Source: Streptomyces tsukubensis (lineage in GTDB: Bacteria > Actinomycetota > Actinomycetes > Streptomycetales > Streptomycetaceae). From it: DNA of 64,000 nucleotides. Shown piece by piece: positions 23,096 to 34,677 of this stretch. Numbering within the stretch: position 1 is the stretch's first letter; each line of letters begins with the position of its first letter. The notes beneath the pieces were generated by a model that searched no databases, was not told the DNA's origin, and saw only the letters and a list, made by a program, of their open reading frames with translations. The DNA lies in contig NZ_CP045178.1 in the NCBI RefSeq assembly GCF_009296025.1, forward strand, positions 5,146,001-5,210,000. The letters are read 5' to 3'. The translations under genes were made by a program, and so were the position numbers.

Positions 23096-24450
23096 GCACC
23101 TCACAGCCCACCACGGGCCCACAGAGCCGGGCGGGCGAGCACGCCACCTCCCGCCAGACCACCGAGGGCACCGTCTACACGGTCACCGGAGGGGACTGGG
23201 ACGAGGTCGTCCAGTCGGTCGTCAAGTCCGACGACGAACGCGTCATCGTCAACATGGGGCCCCAGCACCCCTCCACCCACGGTGTGCTGCGGCTCATCCT
23301 GGAGATCGAGGGCGAGACGGTCACCGAGGCCCGCTGCGGCATCGGTTACCTCCACACCGGCATCGAGAAGAACCTCGAATTCCGGAACTGGACGCAGGGC
23401 ACCACCTTCGTCACGCGCATGGACTACCTGACGCCGTTCTTCAACGAGGCGGCCTACTGCCTCGCCGTCGAGAAACTCCTCGGCATCACGGACGACGTGC
23501 CGGACAGGGCCACCGTCCTGCGGGTCCTGCTGATGGAGCTGAACCGTCTCTCCTCGCACCTGGTGGCCATCGCCACCGGCGGCATGGAACTCGGCTCCAC
23601 CACGATCATGATCTACGGCTTCCGGGACCGCGAGATCGTCCTCGACGTCTTCGAGATGATCACCGGGCTCCGGATGAACCACGCCTTCATCCGTCCCGGC
23701 GGACTCGCCCAGGACCTGCCGCCCGGCGCCGTGGACTCCATCCGCGAAGCCGTGAAGAAGCTCCGCAAGAACCTCCCCGAGTACGACAAGCTCGCCAGCG
23801 GCAACCCGATCTTCAAGGCCCGTATGCGCGACGTCGGCCACCTCGACCTGACGGGGTGCATGGCGCTCGGCGCCACCGGGCCCGTACTGCGCTCGGCGGG
23901 ACTCCCGCACGACCTGCGCAAGGCACAGCCGTACTGCGGCTACGACACGTACGACTTCGACGTGCCGACCGCGGACACCTGCGACTCCTACGGCCGCTTC
24001 CTCATCAGGGTCGAGGAGATGCACCAGTCACTCAGGATCGTCGAACAGTGCCTGGAGCGGCTTGAGCCGGGGCCCGTGATGGTCGCCGACAAGAAGATCG
24101 CCTGGCCCGCCCAACTGGCCATGGGCCCCGACGGGCTCGGCAACTCCCTCGACCACATCAGGAACATCATGGGCACCTCCATGGAGGCCCTGATCCACCA
24201 CTTCAAGCTGGTGACCGAGGGGTTCAGGGTCCCCGCCGGGCAGGCGTACACCGCGGTCGAGTCGCCCAAGGGCGAACTGGGCGTGCACGTCGTCTCCGAC
24301 GGCGGCACCCGCCCCTACCGGGTGCACTTCCGTGACCCGTCCTTCACCAACCTTCAGGCCATGGCGGCGATGTGCGAGGGCGGCCAGGTCGCCGACGTCA
24401 TCGTCGCTGTCGCGTCCATCGACCCCGTGATGGGAGGAGTCGACCGGTGA
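23092..24450 (+). CDS. nuoD: NADH-quinone oxidoreductase subunit D
   Basis: 452-residue 49-kDa subunit that forms the quinone pocket with NuoB. The quinone-site region [15 protein letters not shown] (about 53-67) includes the conserved histidines. [16 protein letters not shown] and the C-terminal DPVMGGVDR fit the family. The first about 40 residues are a Thr/Ser/Gln-rich extension. The start overlaps nuoC, and the stop overlaps nuoE, by 4 bases each. Confidence 0.95.
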   Translation: MSTSQPTTGPQSRAGEHATSRQTTEGTVYTVTGGDWDEVVQSVVKSDDERVIVNMGPQHPSTHGVLRLILEIEGETVTEARCGIGYLHTGIEKNLEFRNWTQGTTFVTRMDYLTPFFNEAAYCLAVEKLLGITDDVPDRATVLRVLLMELNRLSSHLVAIATGGMELGSTTIMIYGFRDREIVLDVFEMITGLRMNHAFIRPGGLAQDLPPGAVDSIREAVKKLRKNLPEYDKLASGNPIFKARMRDVGHLDLTGCMALGATGPVLRSAGLPHDLRKAQPYCGYDTYDFDVPTADTCDSYGRFLIRVEEMHQSLRIVEQCLERLEPGPVMVADKKIAWPAQLAMGPDGLGNSLDHIRNIMGTSMEALIHHFKLVTEGFRVPAGQAYTAVESPKGELGVHVVSDGGTRPYRVHFRDPSFTNLQAMAAMCEGGQVADVIVAVASIDPVMGGVDR

Positions 24451-25331
24451 CAGACGTCAGTCTGGGGATGCCGCAACTCCCCGCCCCCGACTACCCGGCC
24501 GACGTACGGGCCAGGCTCGAAGCGGACGCGAAGGAGGTGATCGCCCGCTATCCGGGCGCCCGCTCCGCGCTGCTGCCCCTGCTCCACCTGGTGCAGTCGG
24601 AGGAGGGCCATGTGACACGCACCGGCATGACCTTCTGCGCCGAGATGCTGGGGCTGACCACTGCCGAGGTCACCGCGGTCGCCACCTTCTACACCATGTA
24701 CAGGCGCAAGCCCAGCGGTGACTACCAGGTCGGCGTCTGCACCAACACGCTCTGCGCCGTCATGGGCGGCGACGCCATCTTCGACGAGCTGAAGCAGCAC
24801 CTCGGCGTCGGCAACGACGAGACCACCGAGGACGGCAAGGTCACCCTCGAACACATCGAGTGCAACGCGGCCTGCGACTTCGCCCCCGTGGTGATGGTCA
24901 ACTGGGAGTTCTTCGACAACCAGACCCCCGAGTCCGCCAAGCGCCTCGTCGACGACCTGCGCGCCGGCCGGACCGTGGAGCCCACCCGCGGCGCCCCGCT
25001 CTGCACCTACAAGGACACCGCCCGCATCCTCGCCGGCTTCCCCGACCAGCGCCCCGGCGCCGTCGAGGCCTCCGGTGGCGCGGGCCCCGCCTCCCTCGTC
25101 GGACTGCGCCTCGCCAAGGGTGAGTCGACGCCGCCGCGGGTGGTCCACCCGAGGGGCGAGGGCGGCAACGAGCACCCGGAGTCCGGCGGGCCGACCCCTC
25201 AGGACGGACCGCCACAGAGCCCCGCGGACCAGGCGCCCACCGGGCATCCCAGTTCGCACGACGCGCCGCAGGAGACCTCGGCGTCCGACCCCGCCAACCC
25301 GGCGGGACCGGCCGCGGAGGAGGGGGAGTGA
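24447..25331 (+). CDS. nuoE: NADH-quinone oxidoreductase subunit E with long C-terminal tail
   Basis: 294-residue 24-kDa subunit with the [2Fe-2S] cluster N1a. The four cysteines are in [13 protein letters not shown] and [15 protein letters not shown]. The conserved thioredoxin-like domain ends near residue 205. The remaining about 90 residues are Pro/Ala/Gly/Asp-rich and probably disordered. Such tails are known in streptomycetes, but this one roughly adds half the core length. Confidence 0.93.
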   Translation: MTDVSLGMPQLPAPDYPADVRARLEADAKEVIARYPGARSALLPLLHLVQSEEGHVTRTGMTFCAEMLGLTTAEVTAVATFYTMYRRKPSGDYQVGVCTNTLCAVMGGDAIFDELKQHLGVGNDETTEDGKVTLEHIECNAACDFAPVVMVNWEFFDNQTPESAKRLVDDLRAGRTVEPTRGAPLCTYKDTARILAGFPDQRPGAVEASGGAGPASLVGLRLAKGESTPPRVVHPRGEGGNEHPESGGPTPQDGPPQSPADQAPTGHPSSHDAPQETSASDPANPAGPAAEEGE

Positions 25332-26707
25332 TGACCATGGCAGCCGAGAACGGGGACACCGCTCGGTCCGAGGCCGACGGCGGGGCGGGCCCGGAGAAAC
25401 TCCTCACGCCCGTCCTGTCGTCCTTCTGGGACCAGCCGGACTCCTGGACCCTGGAGACCTACCACCGCCACGAGGGCTACGAAGGGCTGAAGAAGGCCCT
25501 CGCGATGGCCCCCGACGACCTCATCGCCTACGTGAAGGACGCGGGGCTGCGCGGCAGGGGAGGCGCCGGCTTCCCCACCGGGATGAAGTGGCAGTTCATC
25601 CCGCAGGGCGACGGAAAACCGCACTATCTAGTTGTCAACGCCGATGAATCGGAGCCTGGGACCTGCAAGGACATCCCGCTCCTCTTCTCGAACCCACATG
25701 CCCTCATCGAGGGAATCGTGATCGCCTGTTACGCGATCAGGTCGTCGCATGCCTTCATCTACCTGCGTGGGGAGACCGTCCCCGTACTGCGACGGCTCCA
25801 CGAGGCCGTCCGTGAGGCGTACGCGGCGGGCTACCTCGGCACCGACATCCTCGGCAGCGGACTCGACCTCCAACTCACGGTGCACGCGGGCGCGGGCGCG
25901 TACATCTGCGGGGAGGAGACCGCGCTGCTCGACTCGCTCGAAGGCCGTCGTGGCCAGCCCCGGCTCCGTCCCCCCTTCCCAGCTGTCGCCGGTCTGTACG
26001 CATGTCCCACTGTTGTCAACAACGTCGAGTCCATCGCGTCCGTTCCCGCGATCCTGGTAAAGGGCAAGGAATGGTTCAGGTCGATGGGGAGTGAGAAGTC
26101 CCCCGGCTTCACGCTGTACTCGCTCAGCGGACACGTCACCAGCCCGGGACAGTACGAGGCACCCCTCGGAATCACACTCCGTCAACTCCTCGACATGAGC
26201 GGCGGGATGCGGGCCGGTCACCGGCTGAAGTTCTGGACCCCCGGCGGCTCCTCCACTCCGATGTTCACCGAGGAACACCTCGACGTGCCCCTCGACTACG
26301 AAGGCGTCGGCGCCGCCGGATCGATGCTCGGCACCAAAGCACTCCAGTGCTTCGACGAGACCACCTGCGTGGTGCGGGCCGTCACCCGCTGGACCGAGTT
26401 CTACGCCCACGAGTCCTGCGGCAAGTGCACACCCTGCCGCGAAGGCACCTACTGGCTCGTGCAGTTGCTGCGTGACATCGAGGCCGGAAAGGGCGAGACG
26501 GCCGACCTCGACAAGTTGAACGACATCGCCGACAACATCAACGGCAAGTCGTTCTGCGCCCTCGGGGACGGCGCCGCCTCCCCGATCTTCTCCTCGCTCA
26601 AGTACTTCCGCGAGGAGTACGAGCAGCACATCACCGGCAAGGGCTGCCCCTTCGACCCCGCCAGGTCGACCCTCTGGGCGGACGAGCACGTGGAGGTGAA
26701 CGCATGA
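25331..26707 (+). CDS. nuoF: NADH-quinone oxidoreductase subunit F
   Basis: 458-residue NADH-binding subunit with FMN and cluster N3. The NADH site is [16 protein letters not shown] (about 67-82), the FMN site [12 protein letters not shown] (about 104-115) and the 4Fe-4S site [14 protein letters not shown] with a distant cysteine in [11 protein letters not shown] at 25331 shares one base with the nuoE stop and follows a ggagggggag site; GTG at 25328 and ATG at 25337 are alternatives. Confidence 0.95.
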   Translation: MTMAAENGDTARSEADGGAGPEKLLTPVLSSFWDQPDSWTLETYHRHEGYEGLKKALAMAPDDLIAYVKDAGLRGRGGAGFPTGMKWQFIPQGDGKPHYLVVNADESEPGTCKDIPLLFSNPHALIEGIVIACYAIRSSHAFIYLRGETVPVLRRLHEAVREAYAAGYLGTDILGSGLDLQLTVHAGAGAYICGEETALLDSLEGRRGQPRLRPPFPAVAGLYACPTVVNNVESIASVPAILVKGKEWFRSMGSEKSPGFTLYSLSGHVTSPGQYEAPLGITLRQLLDMSGGMRAGHRLKFWTPGGSSTPMFTEEHLDVPLDYEGVGAAGSMLGTKALQCFDETTCVVRAVTRWTEFYAHESCGKCTPCREGTYWLVQLLRDIEAGKGETADLDKLNDIADNINGKSFCALGDGAASPIFSSLKYFREEYEQHITGKGCPFDPARSTLWADEHVEVNA

Positions 26708-29235
26708 CCGTGACCACCAACGCCCCCGCAGGAGGCGGTGAGGCGGCGGTCCCGCCGGAAGACCTGGTCGCGCTGACCATCGACGGGATCGGGATCTCCG
26801 TCCCCAAGGGGACACTGGTCATCCGCGCCGCCGAACTCCTCGGCATCGAGATCCCGAGGTTCTGCGACCACCCGCTGCTCGACCCGGCAGGCGCCTGCCG
26901 GCAGTGCATCGTCGAGGTGGAGGGCCAGCGCAAACCGATGGCCTCCTGCACCATCACCTCCACCGACGGCATGGTCGTCAGGACACAGCTCACCTCCGAG
27001 GTCGCCACCAAGGCGCAGCACGGTGTGATGGAGCTGCTGCTCATCAACCACCCCTTGGACTGCCCGGTCTGCGACAAGGGCGGCGAATGCCCCTTGCAGA
27101 ACCAGGCCATGTCCCACGGCAACGCGGAGTCCCGCTTCGACGGCAAGAAGCGGACGTACGAGAAGCCGGTCGCGATCTCCACTCAGGTGCTGCTCGACCG
27201 CGAGCGGTGCGTGCTCTGCGCGCGCTGCACCCGCTTCTCCAACCAGATCGCCGGCGACCCGATGATCGAGCTGATCGAGCGCGGCGCGCTCCAGCAGGTC
27301 GGTACCGGTGAGGGTGACCCCTTCGAGTCGTACTTCTCCGGCAACACCATCCAGATCTGCCCCGTCGGCGCGCTGACCTCGGCCGCGTACCGGTTCCGCT
27401 CCCGCCCCTTCGACCTCTCCTCGTCGCCGAGCGTCTGCGAGCACTGCGCGGGCGGCTGCGCGACCCGCACCGACCACAGGCGCGGCAAGGTCATGCGGCG
27501 GCTCGCCGCCAACGACCCCGAGGTCAACGAGGAGTGGCTGTGCGACAAGGGACGCTTCGGCTTCCGCTACGCGCAGCAGCGCGACCGGCTCACCACGCCC
27601 CTCGTCAGGGACGCGGAGAGTGGTGAACTCGCCCCCGCGAGCTGGCCGGAGGCGCTGGCCGCCGCCGCCCGCGGACTGACCGCGGCGCGCGGTCGCACCG
27701 GCGTGCTGACCGGCGGCCGGCTGACCGTCGAGGACGCCTACGCCTACTCCAAGTTCGCGCGGGTCGCCCTCGCCACCAACGACATCGATTTCCGCGCCCG
27801 CGTCATGAGCGGTGAGGAGGCCGACTTCCTCGCCGCGCACGTCGCCGGACGCGGCAAGGACCTCGACGGGACCGGCGTCACCTACACGACGCTGGAGAAG
27901 GCGCCCGCCGTACTCCTCGCGGGTATCGAGGCGGAGGAAGAGGCCCCCGGCGTCTTCCTGCGGCTGCGCAAGGCCTGGCGCGGCCACGGCCAGCGCACCT
28001 TCTCCCTCGCCACCCACGCCACCAGGGGCCTGGAGAAGGCGGGCGGCACCCTCCTCGCCGCCGCCCCCGGTACGGAACCCGAGTGGCTCGACGCGCTCGC
28101 CGGTGGTGTCGGACTCGAAGCGGGCGGAAGGGAAGCACTGGAGGCCCTGCGCGCGGAGGGCTCCGTGATCGTCGTCGGGGAACGCCTCGCGGGCGTGCCT
28201 GGCGCGCTCAGCGCCGCCGTGCGCACCGCCGCCGCCACCGGCGCGCGGATCGTGTGGATCCCGCGCAGGGCCGGTGAGCGCGGCGCCGTGGAGGCGGGCG
28301 CCCTGCCCTCGCTGCTGCCGGGCGGCCGCCCCTCGACCGACCCCAGGGCGCGCGACGAGGTCGCCGCCGTCTGGAACATCGGCGAGATCCCGCAGCGCCA
28401 CGGCCGTGACACGGAGCAGATCGTGGAGGCGGCCACCTCGGGCGAACTCGGCGCGCTGCTCGTCGCGGGCGTCGAGGTCGCCGACCTGCCCGACCCCGCC
28501 CATGCGCGGGCCGCCCTCGACCGGGTCGGGTTCCTGGTCTCCCTCGAACAGCGGCCCAGCGAGATCACCGACCGCGCCGACGTCGTCTTCCCGGTGGCCG
28601 CGGTCCCGGAGAAGGCCGGCACCTTCCTCAACTGGGAAGGCAGGGCGCGGCTCTTCGAGGCGGCGCTCAAGCCCGAGCAGATGACCCGCAGGGTCTCGCC
28701 TGAGGACGGGCGTGTCCTCCAGATGCTCGCCGACGCCATGGACATCCACCTCGGCCTGCCCGACCTGCGCGCGATCCGCCGGGAACTCGACAGGCTCGGC
28801 GGCTGGGAGAACCGGCCCGAGGACAGGTTCGGCGCCGCAGTGGCGGGGCCGACAAGGGCAGCCGCCTCCGGTTCCCAGCCGCCGCGTCCCGCAGCGGGTG
28901 AGGCCGTTCTCGCGGGGCACCGGCTGCTGCTCGACCTCGGCCGGCTCCAGGAGGGCGACGGGGCGCTCGCGGGTACCCGCCACGCGGCCGTCGCCCGCCT
29001 CTCCTCGGCCACCGCCGCCGAAGCGGGTGTCAAGAACGGCGACACCCTCGCCGTGACGGGACCCACCGGCTCCACGGAACTGCCCCTGCTGGTCACCGAG
29101 ATGCCGGACCGCGTCGTCTGGCTGCCGCTGCGCTCCGTCGGAGCGGGCGTCGCCTCCGACACGGGCGCGCGACCCGGCGCCCTCGTCCGCATCGGGCCCG
29201 CCGTGGCGGGCGCCCCGGCGGAGGTGGAGGCATGA
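26704..29235 (+). CDS. nuoG: NADH-quinone oxidoreductase subunit G
   Basis: 843-residue 75-kDa subunit. The N-terminal ferredoxin-like domain has FCDHPLL, ACRQC and ASCT for the [2Fe-2S] site; the next domain has [14 protein letters not shown], and then [25 protein letters not shown] (about 240-256) with a later cysteine (EWLCDKGRF) is the extra N7-type cluster. The rest is a molybdopterin-oxidoreductase-like domain without cofactor residues, ending near 745, then a short C-terminal domain. The stop overlaps an unusual bridging frame rather than nuoH directly. Confidence 0.94.
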   Translation: MTVTTNAPAGGGEAAVPPEDLVALTIDGIGISVPKGTLVIRAAELLGIEIPRFCDHPLLDPAGACRQCIVEVEGQRKPMASCTITSTDGMVVRTQLTSEVATKAQHGVMELLLINHPLDCPVCDKGGECPLQNQAMSHGNAESRFDGKKRTYEKPVAISTQVLLDRERCVLCARCTRFSNQIAGDPMIELIERGALQQVGTGEGDPFESYFSGNTIQICPVGALTSAAYRFRSRPFDLSSSPSVCEHCAGGCATRTDHRRGKVMRRLAANDPEVNEEWLCDKGRFGFRYAQQRDRLTTPLVRDAESGELAPASWPEALAAAARGLTAARGRTGVLTGGRLTVEDAYAYSKFARVALATNDIDFRARVMSGEEADFLAAHVAGRGKDLDGTGVTYTTLEKAPAVLLAGIEAEEEAPGVFLRLRKAWRGHGQRTFSLATHATRGLEKAGGTLLAAAPGTEPEWLDALAGGVGLEAGGREALEALRAEGSVIVVGERLAGVPGALSAAVRTAAATGARIVWIPRRAGERGAVEAGALPSLLPGGRPSTDPRARDEVAAVWNIGEIPQRHGRDTEQIVEAATSGELGALLVAGVEVADLPDPAHARAALDRVGFLVSLEQRPSEITDRADVVFPVAAVPEKAGTFLNWEGRARLFEAALKPEQMTRRVSPEDGRVLQMLADAMDIHLGLPDLRAIRRELDRLGGWENRPEDRFGAAVAGPTRAAASGSQPPRPAAGEAVLAGHRLLLDLGRLQEGDGALAGTRHAAVARLSSATAAEAGVKNGDTLAVTGPTGSTELPLLVTEMPDRVVWLPLRSVGAGVASDTGARPGALVRIGPAVAGAPAEVEA

Positions 29236-29588
29236 GAGCCCTCTGTGTATCGGGGCCAGTGGCCCGTGTACCAGGGCGGGCGGTCCGTGTATCGGGGCCC
29301 GCGGCCCGTGTACTAGGGCGGGCAGTCCGTGCGCCGGGCCCCGCGGCCCGCGTACCAGGGCGGCGGCCGGTCCGCGTACCGCGTTCCGTGGCTTCCGAGC
29401 GGTCCACCGCGCCCCGCAGCAGCACCCTCGACCGGGGCGGCCCCCCGCCCCGTAAGCCCAGCGATGAGCACACCGGAGGTGCAGTCGTGACCGACTTCCC
29501 CGCCCGCCCCGCGGCGGCGGCCAGGCCGCGCCACGGCGCGCCGGGACGCGGCGCAGGGCCCCGCGCGACAGCGGAGGTGTGCGCGTGA
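29232..29588 (+). CDS. 118-codon repeat-rich bridging frame between nuoG and nuoH
   Basis: The frame begins with ATG inside the nuoG stop (ATGA at 29232) and ends inside the GTG start of nuoH (GTGA at 29585). The first half consists of three 14-residue repeats ([14 protein letters not shown] type) from 42-bp DNA units at about 29248-29375. The rest is Pro/Arg/Ala-rich without a domain. The nuoH ribosome site (cggagg) lies in its last codons. Either a small basic protein is made or, more likely, ribosomes translate a repeat-expanded gap and so couple nuoG to nuoH. A function as protein is unproven. Confidence 0.35.
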   Translation: MRALCVSGPVARVPGRAVRVSGPAARVLGRAVRAPGPAARVPGRRPVRVPRSVASERSTAPRSSTLDRGGPPPRKPSDEHTGGAVVTDFPARPAAAARPRHGAPGRGAGPRATAEVCA

Positions 29589-30970
29589 ACCCGACCTTCC
29601 TCGCGGCCGAGGACCTCTCCATGTTCGGCCGCGACCCTTGGTGGCTCGTCTTGCTGAAGGCGGTGTTCTGCTTCGCCTTCGTCATGCTGATGGTGCTCTT
29701 CTCCATCGTCTGGGAGCGCAAGGTCGTCGCCTGGATGCAGCTGCGCATCGGCCCCAACAGGCACGGCCCCTGGGGCATGCTCCAGTCGCTCGCCGACGGC
29801 ATCAAACTGATGCTGAAGGAAGACGTCATCGTCAAACGGGCCGACAAGGTCGTCTACATCCTCGCGCCCGTCGTCGCCGCGGTACCGGCCTTCATGGCCA
29901 TCGCCGTCATCCCGTTCGGGCCCGCGGGCAACGAGATCTCGATCTTCGGCCAGCGCACCACGATGCAACTCACCGACCTGCCGATCGCGATGCTCTTCAT
30001 CCTCGCGACCGCCTCCGTCGGCATCTACGGCATCGTCCTCGCCGGCTGGTCGTCGGGGTCGACGTACCCGCTCCTCGGCGGGCTGCGCTCCTGCGCGCAG
30101 ATGATCTCGTACGAGATCGCCATGGGCGCCGCCTTCGCCTCCGTCTTCCTCTACTCGGGGTCGATGTCCACCTCGGCCATCGTGGAGGCGCAGAACGGCC
30201 GCTGGTACATCCTGCTGCTGCCCGTGTCGTTCCTGCTCTACATCGTGACGATGGTCGGCGAGACCAACCGCGCCCCCTTCGACATGCCGGAGTCCGAGGG
30301 AGACCTCGTCGGCGGCTTCAACACCGAGTACAGCTCCATCAAGTTCGCGATGTTCATGCTCGCCGAGTACGTCAACATGGTCACGGTCTCCGCCGTCGCC
30401 ACGACGCTCTTCCTCGGCGGGTGGCGCGCTCCCTGGCCCATCAGCACCTTCTGGGAGGGCGCGAACCACGGCTGGTGGCCGATGCTCTGGTTCGTCGTCA
30501 AGGTCCAGCTCCTGCTGTTCTTCTTCATCTGGCTGCGCGGCTCCCTCCCCCGGGTCCGCTACGACCAGCTCATGAAGCTCGGCTGGAAGGTCCTCATCCC
30601 CGTCTCCGTCGTCTGGCTGATGCTGGTGGCCACCGTGCGGACGCTGCGCAACGAGAACTACGACTTCGCGCAGATCGTGCTGTACGTGGCGGCGGCGATC
30701 ATCGTGATCCTCCTGCTGTCGTTCGTCGTCGACATCTTCCGCGACAAGCACGGCGCCAAGTCCGCCGCCGGGGAAGCCGGTTCGCGCGGCGAAGAGGGTG
30801 GATCACCGCCGACCGGCTTCGACCCGATGGCGGGCGGGTTCCCCGTGCCACCCCTGCCGGGCCAGACCCTGCCACCCGTACCGCGCCGCCCCTCCCGCCA
30901 GGAACGCGAGCTGATTGTCAGTGGTGGCCCCAATACTGACAGTGACGGAAAGGAGGCGTCCGATGGCTGA
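29585..30970 (+). CDS. nuoH: NADH-quinone oxidoreductase subunit H
   Basis: 461-residue membrane subunit at the junction with the peripheral arm; it forms the entry to the quinone tunnel. About eight helices are seen up to residue 390. The conserved loop [20 protein letters not shown] (about 41-60) and [20 protein letters not shown] (about 224-243) are diagnostic. The C-terminal about 75 residues are a Pro/Gly-rich extension. GTG at 29585 is chosen over 29579 because only it lies 7 bases from cggagg. The stop overlaps nuoI by 8 bases. Confidence 0.94.
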   Translation: MNPTFLAAEDLSMFGRDPWWLVLLKAVFCFAFVMLMVLFSIVWERKVVAWMQLRIGPNRHGPWGMLQSLADGIKLMLKEDVIVKRADKVVYILAPVVAAVPAFMAIAVIPFGPAGNEISIFGQRTTMQLTDLPIAMLFILATASVGIYGIVLAGWSSGSTYPLLGGLRSCAQMISYEIAMGAAFASVFLYSGSMSTSAIVEAQNGRWYILLLPVSFLLYIVTMVGETNRAPFDMPESEGDLVGGFNTEYSSIKFAMFMLAEYVNMVTVSAVATTLFLGGWRAPWPISTFWEGANHGWWPMLWFVVKVQLLLFFFIWLRGSLPRVRYDQLMKLGWKVLIPVSVVWLMLVATVRTLRNENYDFAQIVLYVAAAIIVILLLSFVVDIFRDKHGAKSAAGEAGSRGEEGGSPPTGFDPMAGGFPVPPLPGQTLPPVPRRPSRQERELIVSGGPNTDSDGKEASDG

Positions 30971-31646
30971 GGAACCGAAGGAGCACCAGGGCAGCTCGCA
31001 GGGGTTCCAGAACCCCGTCGCCGGTTTCGGCGTGACCTTCAAGGCCATGTTCAAGAAGCGGCTGACCGAGCAGTACCCGGAGGCGAAGAAGACCACCGCG
31101 CCCCGGTTCCACGGACGGCACCAGCTCAACCGCCACCCGGACGGCCTGGAGAAGTGCATCGGGTGCGAGCTGTGCGCCTGGGCCTGCCCCGCCGACGCGA
31201 TCTACGTCGAGGGCGCCGACAACACCGAGGAGGAGCGCTACTCCCCGGGGGAGCGGTACGGCCGGGTCTACCAGATCAACTACGCCCGCTGCATCCTGTG
31301 CGGACTCTGCATCGAGGCCTGCCCCACCAGGGCGCTGACGATGACCAACGAGTTCGAACTCGCCGACAGCAGCAGGGAGAGCCTGATCTACACCAAGGAT
31401 CAGCTTCTCGCCGGGCTCCAGGAGGGCATGGTCGACTCGCCGCACTCCATCTTCGACGGCATGGACGAGGGCGACTACTACCGGGGCGCGGTCACCGCCG
31501 CGGCCCCCGGCACCGTCCGGCAGGTCGCCGTCTCCAAGGGGGAGAAGCGCGACGAGGAGCCCGTCACCGTGGAGAACACGGCAGCCGCCGTCTCCAGCGG
31601 CGCCCCGCACGAGGCCACGACGATGGACAGGGGGGCGACCACGTGA
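30963..31646 (+). CDS. nuoI: NADH-quinone oxidoreductase subunit I
   Basis: 227-residue ferredoxin-like subunit with two [4Fe-4S] clusters (N6a, N6b). The motifs are [12 protein letters not shown] (about 66-77) and [12 protein letters not shown] (about 110-121). ATG at 30963 sits 6 bases after aaggagg and lies within the end of nuoH. The C-terminal about 45 residues are variable. Confidence 0.95.
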   Translation: MAEEPKEHQGSSQGFQNPVAGFGVTFKAMFKKRLTEQYPEAKKTTAPRFHGRHQLNRHPDGLEKCIGCELCAWACPADAIYVEGADNTEEERYSPGERYGRVYQINYARCILCGLCIEACPTRALTMTNEFELADSSRESLIYTKDQLLAGLQEGMVDSPHSIFDGMDEGDYYRGAVTAAAPGTVRQVAVSKGEKRDEEPVTVENTAAAVSSGAPHEATTMDRGATT

Positions 31647-32458
31647 CTTCCCTCGCCGCGTACTCGACCTCCACTGGCGAGGCCGTCCAGTTCTGGGTGC
31701 TCGCCGTCGTCGCCGTGATCGGCGCCCTCAGTACGGTCCTCATGAGGAGGGCCGTGCACAGCGCCCTCAGCCTCGCCGGAACCATGATCGTCCTGGCCGT
31801 CTTCTACCTGGCCAACGGCGCGTACTTCCTCGGCATCGTGCAGGTCGTCGTCTATACGGGCGCGATCATGATGCTGTTCCTCTTCGTGGTCATGCTCGTC
31901 GGCGTCACCGCCGCGGACTCGCTGAAGGAGACCATCAAGGGCCAGCGCTGGCTGGCCGTCCTCTGCGGCCTCGGCTTCGGCATCCTGCTCTTCGCCGGCA
32001 TCGGCAACGCCTCGCTGAACGATTTCAACGGCACGGGCGGGGCCAACGCCAAGGGGAACGTGGAAGGCCTCGCCTCCCTCATCTTCACCAAGTACGTCTT
32101 CGCCTTCGAGATCACCGGCGCCCTGCTGATCACCGCCACCGTCGGGGCGATGCTCCTCACCCACCGCGAGCGCACGGAACGCGCCCTGAACCAGCGGGAG
32201 ATGGCGGAGAAGCGGGTCCGCGAAGGCAAGCACCTCCCGCCACTGCCCGCCCCCGGCGTCTACGCCAGGCACAACGCGGTGGACATCGCCGGGCTGCTGC
32301 CCGACGGCACCCCCTCCGAGCTGACCGTCAACCCGACGCTCCGCGAACGCGGCCAGATCCGCGATGTGTCGACCGAGGCCATGGACGACCTGCGCGCGCT
32401 CGAACAGCGCTCACAGGAGCGGCTCGGCCGTGACCGGGAGGAGGAGAGCGCGCTGTGA
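31643..32458 (+). CDS. nuoJ: NADH-quinone oxidoreductase subunit J
   Basis: 271-residue membrane subunit with five helices in the first 170 residues. [19 protein letters not shown] (about 68-86) is the conserved helix 3 with the pi-bulge region. A hydrophilic C-terminal tail (about 180-271) is longer than in E. coli. Starts inside the nuoI stop (GTGA) and overlaps nuoK by 4 bases. Confidence 0.93.
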   Translation: MTSLAAYSTSTGEAVQFWVLAVVAVIGALSTVLMRRAVHSALSLAGTMIVLAVFYLANGAYFLGIVQVVVYTGAIMMLFLFVVMLVGVTAADSLKETIKGQRWLAVLCGLGFGILLFAGIGNASLNDFNGTGGANAKGNVEGLASLIFTKYVFAFEITGALLITATVGAMLLTHRERTERALNQREMAEKRVREGKHLPPLPAPGVYARHNAVDIAGLLPDGTPSELTVNPTLRERGQIRDVSTEAMDDLRALEQRSQERLGRDREEESAL

Positions 32459-32754
32459 ACCCTGTCAACTACCTCTATCTAGCAGCCCTGTTGTTCACCA
32501 TCGGTGCCACCGGCGTGCTGCTCCGGCGGAACGCGATCGTCGTCTTCATGTGCGTGGAACTGATGCTGAACGCGTGCAACCTCGCGTTCGTCGTCTTCTC
32601 CCGCATGCACGGGAACCTCGACGGACAGATCATCGCCTTCTTCACGATGGTCGTGGCAGCCGCTGAAGTCGTGGTCGGACTCGCGATCATCGTGTCGCTG
32701 TTCCGATCCCGCCACTCCGCCTCGGTCGACGACGCCGACCTGATGAAGCTGTAA
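32455..32754 (+). CDS. nuoK: NADH-quinone oxidoreductase subunit K
   Basis: 99-residue three-helix subunit homologous to Mrp[19 protein letters not shown] carries the conserved membrane glutamate (near 36), and a second glutamate lies in [10 protein letters not shown] (near 72). Both are needed for proton pumping in the family. Confidence 0.95.
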   Translation: MNPVNYLYLAALLFTIGATGVLLRRNAIVVFMCVELMLNACNLAFVVFSRMHGNLDGQIIAFFTMVVAAAEVVVGLAIIVSLFRSRHSASVDDADLMKL

Positions 32755-32770
32755 GGGGCGCTGGACCGAT

Positions 32771-34672
32771 ATGAACGCAGAAAACCTGATCGGGGTGCTC
32801 GTCGCCGCGCCCCTGCTCGGAGCGGCCGTCCTGCTGTGCGGGGGCCGGCGCCTGGACAAGTCCGGGCACTGGATCGGCACCCTGCTCGCGCTGGTCTCCT
32901 TCGGCGTCGCCGTCGGACTCTTCGCCGACATGCTCGGCAAGGGGGGCGAGGAGCGCGACTTCCACCAGCACCTGTTCAGCTGGGTCCCCGTCGAGGGGTT
33001 CCAGGCCGACGCCGCCTTCCAGCTCGACCAGCTGTCGATGACCTTCGTCCTGCTGATCACCGGCGTCGGCACACTCATCCACGTCTACTCCATCGGCTAC
33101 ATGGAGCACGACGACCGCCGCCGCCGCTTCTTCGGTTACCTGAACCTGTTCCTCGCGGCGATGCTGCTGCTGGTCCTGGCCGACAACTACCTCCTGCTGT
33201 ACGTCGGCTGGGAGGGCGTGGGTCTCGCCTCGTTCCTGCTGATCGGCTTCTGGCAGCACAAGCCGAGCGCGGCCACCGCGGCCAAGAAGGCGTTCCTCGT
33301 CAACCGCGTCGGTGACGTCGGACTCTCGATCGCCATCATGCTGATGTTCACCACCTTCGGGACCTTCGCCTTCGGCCCGGTCAATGACGCCGTCGGCGAC
33401 ACGGGGGAGGGCAGGCTCACGGCCATCGGGCTGATGCTGCTGCTCGCCGCGTGCGGCAAGTCCGCCCAGGTGCCGCTCCAGTCCTGGCTGGGCGACGCCA
33501 TGGAGGGCCCGACCCCCGTATCCGCCCTGATCCACGCGGCGACCATGGTCACCGCGGGCGTGTATCTGATCACCCGCTCCGGCGCGATCTTCGACGCGGC
33601 CCCCGACGCCCAGCTCGCCGTCACCGTCGTGGGCGCGGTCACCCTGCTCTTCGGTGCCATCGTCGGTTGCGCCAAGGACGACATCAAGAAGGCCCTCGCG
33701 GGCTCCACGATGTCGCAGATCGGGTACATGATCCTCGCCGCCGGGCTCGGGCCCGTCGGCTACGTCTTCGCGATCATGCACCTGGTGACGCACGGCTTCT
33801 TCAAGGCCGGGCTCTTCCTCGGCGCGGGCTCCGTGATGCACGGCATGAACGACGAGGTCGACATGCGCAAGTACGGCGGCCTGCGCAAGTACATGCCGGT
33901 CACCTTCATCACCTTCGGCCTCGGCTACCTCGCGATCATCGGCTTCCCCGGGCTCTCCGGCTTCTGGTCCAAGGACAAGATCATCGAGGCGGCCTTCGCC
34001 AAGGGCGGCACCGAGGGCTGGATCCTCGGCGCCGTGACCCTGCTGGGCGCCGCCATCACCGCGTACTACATGACACGCGTGATGCTGATGACGTTCTTCG
34101 GCGAGAAGCGCTGGCAGCCCGACGAGCACGGCCACGAACCGCACCCGCACGAGTCACCCAGGTCCATGACGATCCCCATGATCGTGCTGGCCTTCGGATC
34201 GGTCTTCGCCGGTGGCCTGTTCAGCCTCAACAGCGCCTTCGTCAAGTGGCTCGAACCGGTCACGGGACACAGCCACGGCCACCCGCCGATCAGCGCGGGC
34301 GCCGTCACCGCGTCCACCGTCGTCGTCCTGCTCATCGGCGTCGGTATCGCCTGGGCGCAGTACGGACGCAAACCCGTCCCCGCCGTCGCCCCGCGCGGCT
34401 CGCTGCTGACCAGGGCGGCCAGGCGCGACCTGCTCCAGGACGACTTCAACCACGTGGTGCTGGTCCGCGGCGGGGAACACCTGACCCGCTCGCTGGTCTA
34501 TCTCGACCACTCCCTCGTCGACGGGGTGGTCAACGGCACGGCCGCCTCGGTCGGCGGACTCTCCGGCCGACTGCGCAAGGTACAGAACGGCATGGTCCGC
34601 AGTTACGCCGTCTCGATGTTCGGAGGTACGGCGGTGCTGATCGCCGCGACCCTGTTGATGAGGGCGGTGTGA
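32771..34672 (+). CDS. nuoL: NADH-quinone oxidoreductase subunit L
   Basis: 633-residue antiporter-like proton pump subunit with about 16 helices. [18 protein letters not shown] (about 145-162) holds the conserved glutamate. [15 protein letters not shown] (near 174-188) and [20 protein letters not shown] (near 234-253) hold key lysine and arginine positions. A His-rich loop (GHEPHPHES) lies near 455-465. The C-terminal lateral helix region follows. Confidence 0.95.
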   Translation: MNAENLIGVLVAAPLLGAAVLLCGGRRLDKSGHWIGTLLALVSFGVAVGLFADMLGKGGEERDFHQHLFSWVPVEGFQADAAFQLDQLSMTFVLLITGVGTLIHVYSIGYMEHDDRRRRFFGYLNLFLAAMLLLVLADNYLLLYVGWEGVGLASFLLIGFWQHKPSAATAAKKAFLVNRVGDVGLSIAIMLMFTTFGTFAFGPVNDAVGDTGEGRLTAIGLMLLLAACGKSAQVPLQSWLGDAMEGPTPVSALIHAATMVTAGVYLITRSGAIFDAAPDAQLAVTVVGAVTLLFGAIVGCAKDDIKKALAGSTMSQIGYMILAAGLGPVGYVFAIMHLVTHGFFKAGLFLGAGSVMHGMNDEVDMRKYGGLRKYMPVTFITFGLGYLAIIGFPGLSGFWSKDKIIEAAFAKGGTEGWILGAVTLLGAAITAYYMTRVMLMTFFGEKRWQPDEHGHEPHPHESPRSMTIPMIVLAFGSVFAGGLFSLNSAFVKWLEPVTGHSHGHPPISAGAVTASTVVVLLIGVGIAWAQYGRKPVPAVAPRGSLLTRAARRDLLQDDFNHVVLVRGGEHLTRSLVYLDHSLVDGVVNGTAASVGGLSGRLRKVQNGMVRSYAVSMFGGTAVLIAATLLMRAV

Positions 34673-34677
34673 GTGAC

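Noticed and set aside
26449..29847. A 1132-codon open frame on the - strand opposite nuoG
   Set aside because: It mirrors the codon bias of nuoG and nuoF and contains no recognisable domain; the + strand carries textbook complex I subunits.
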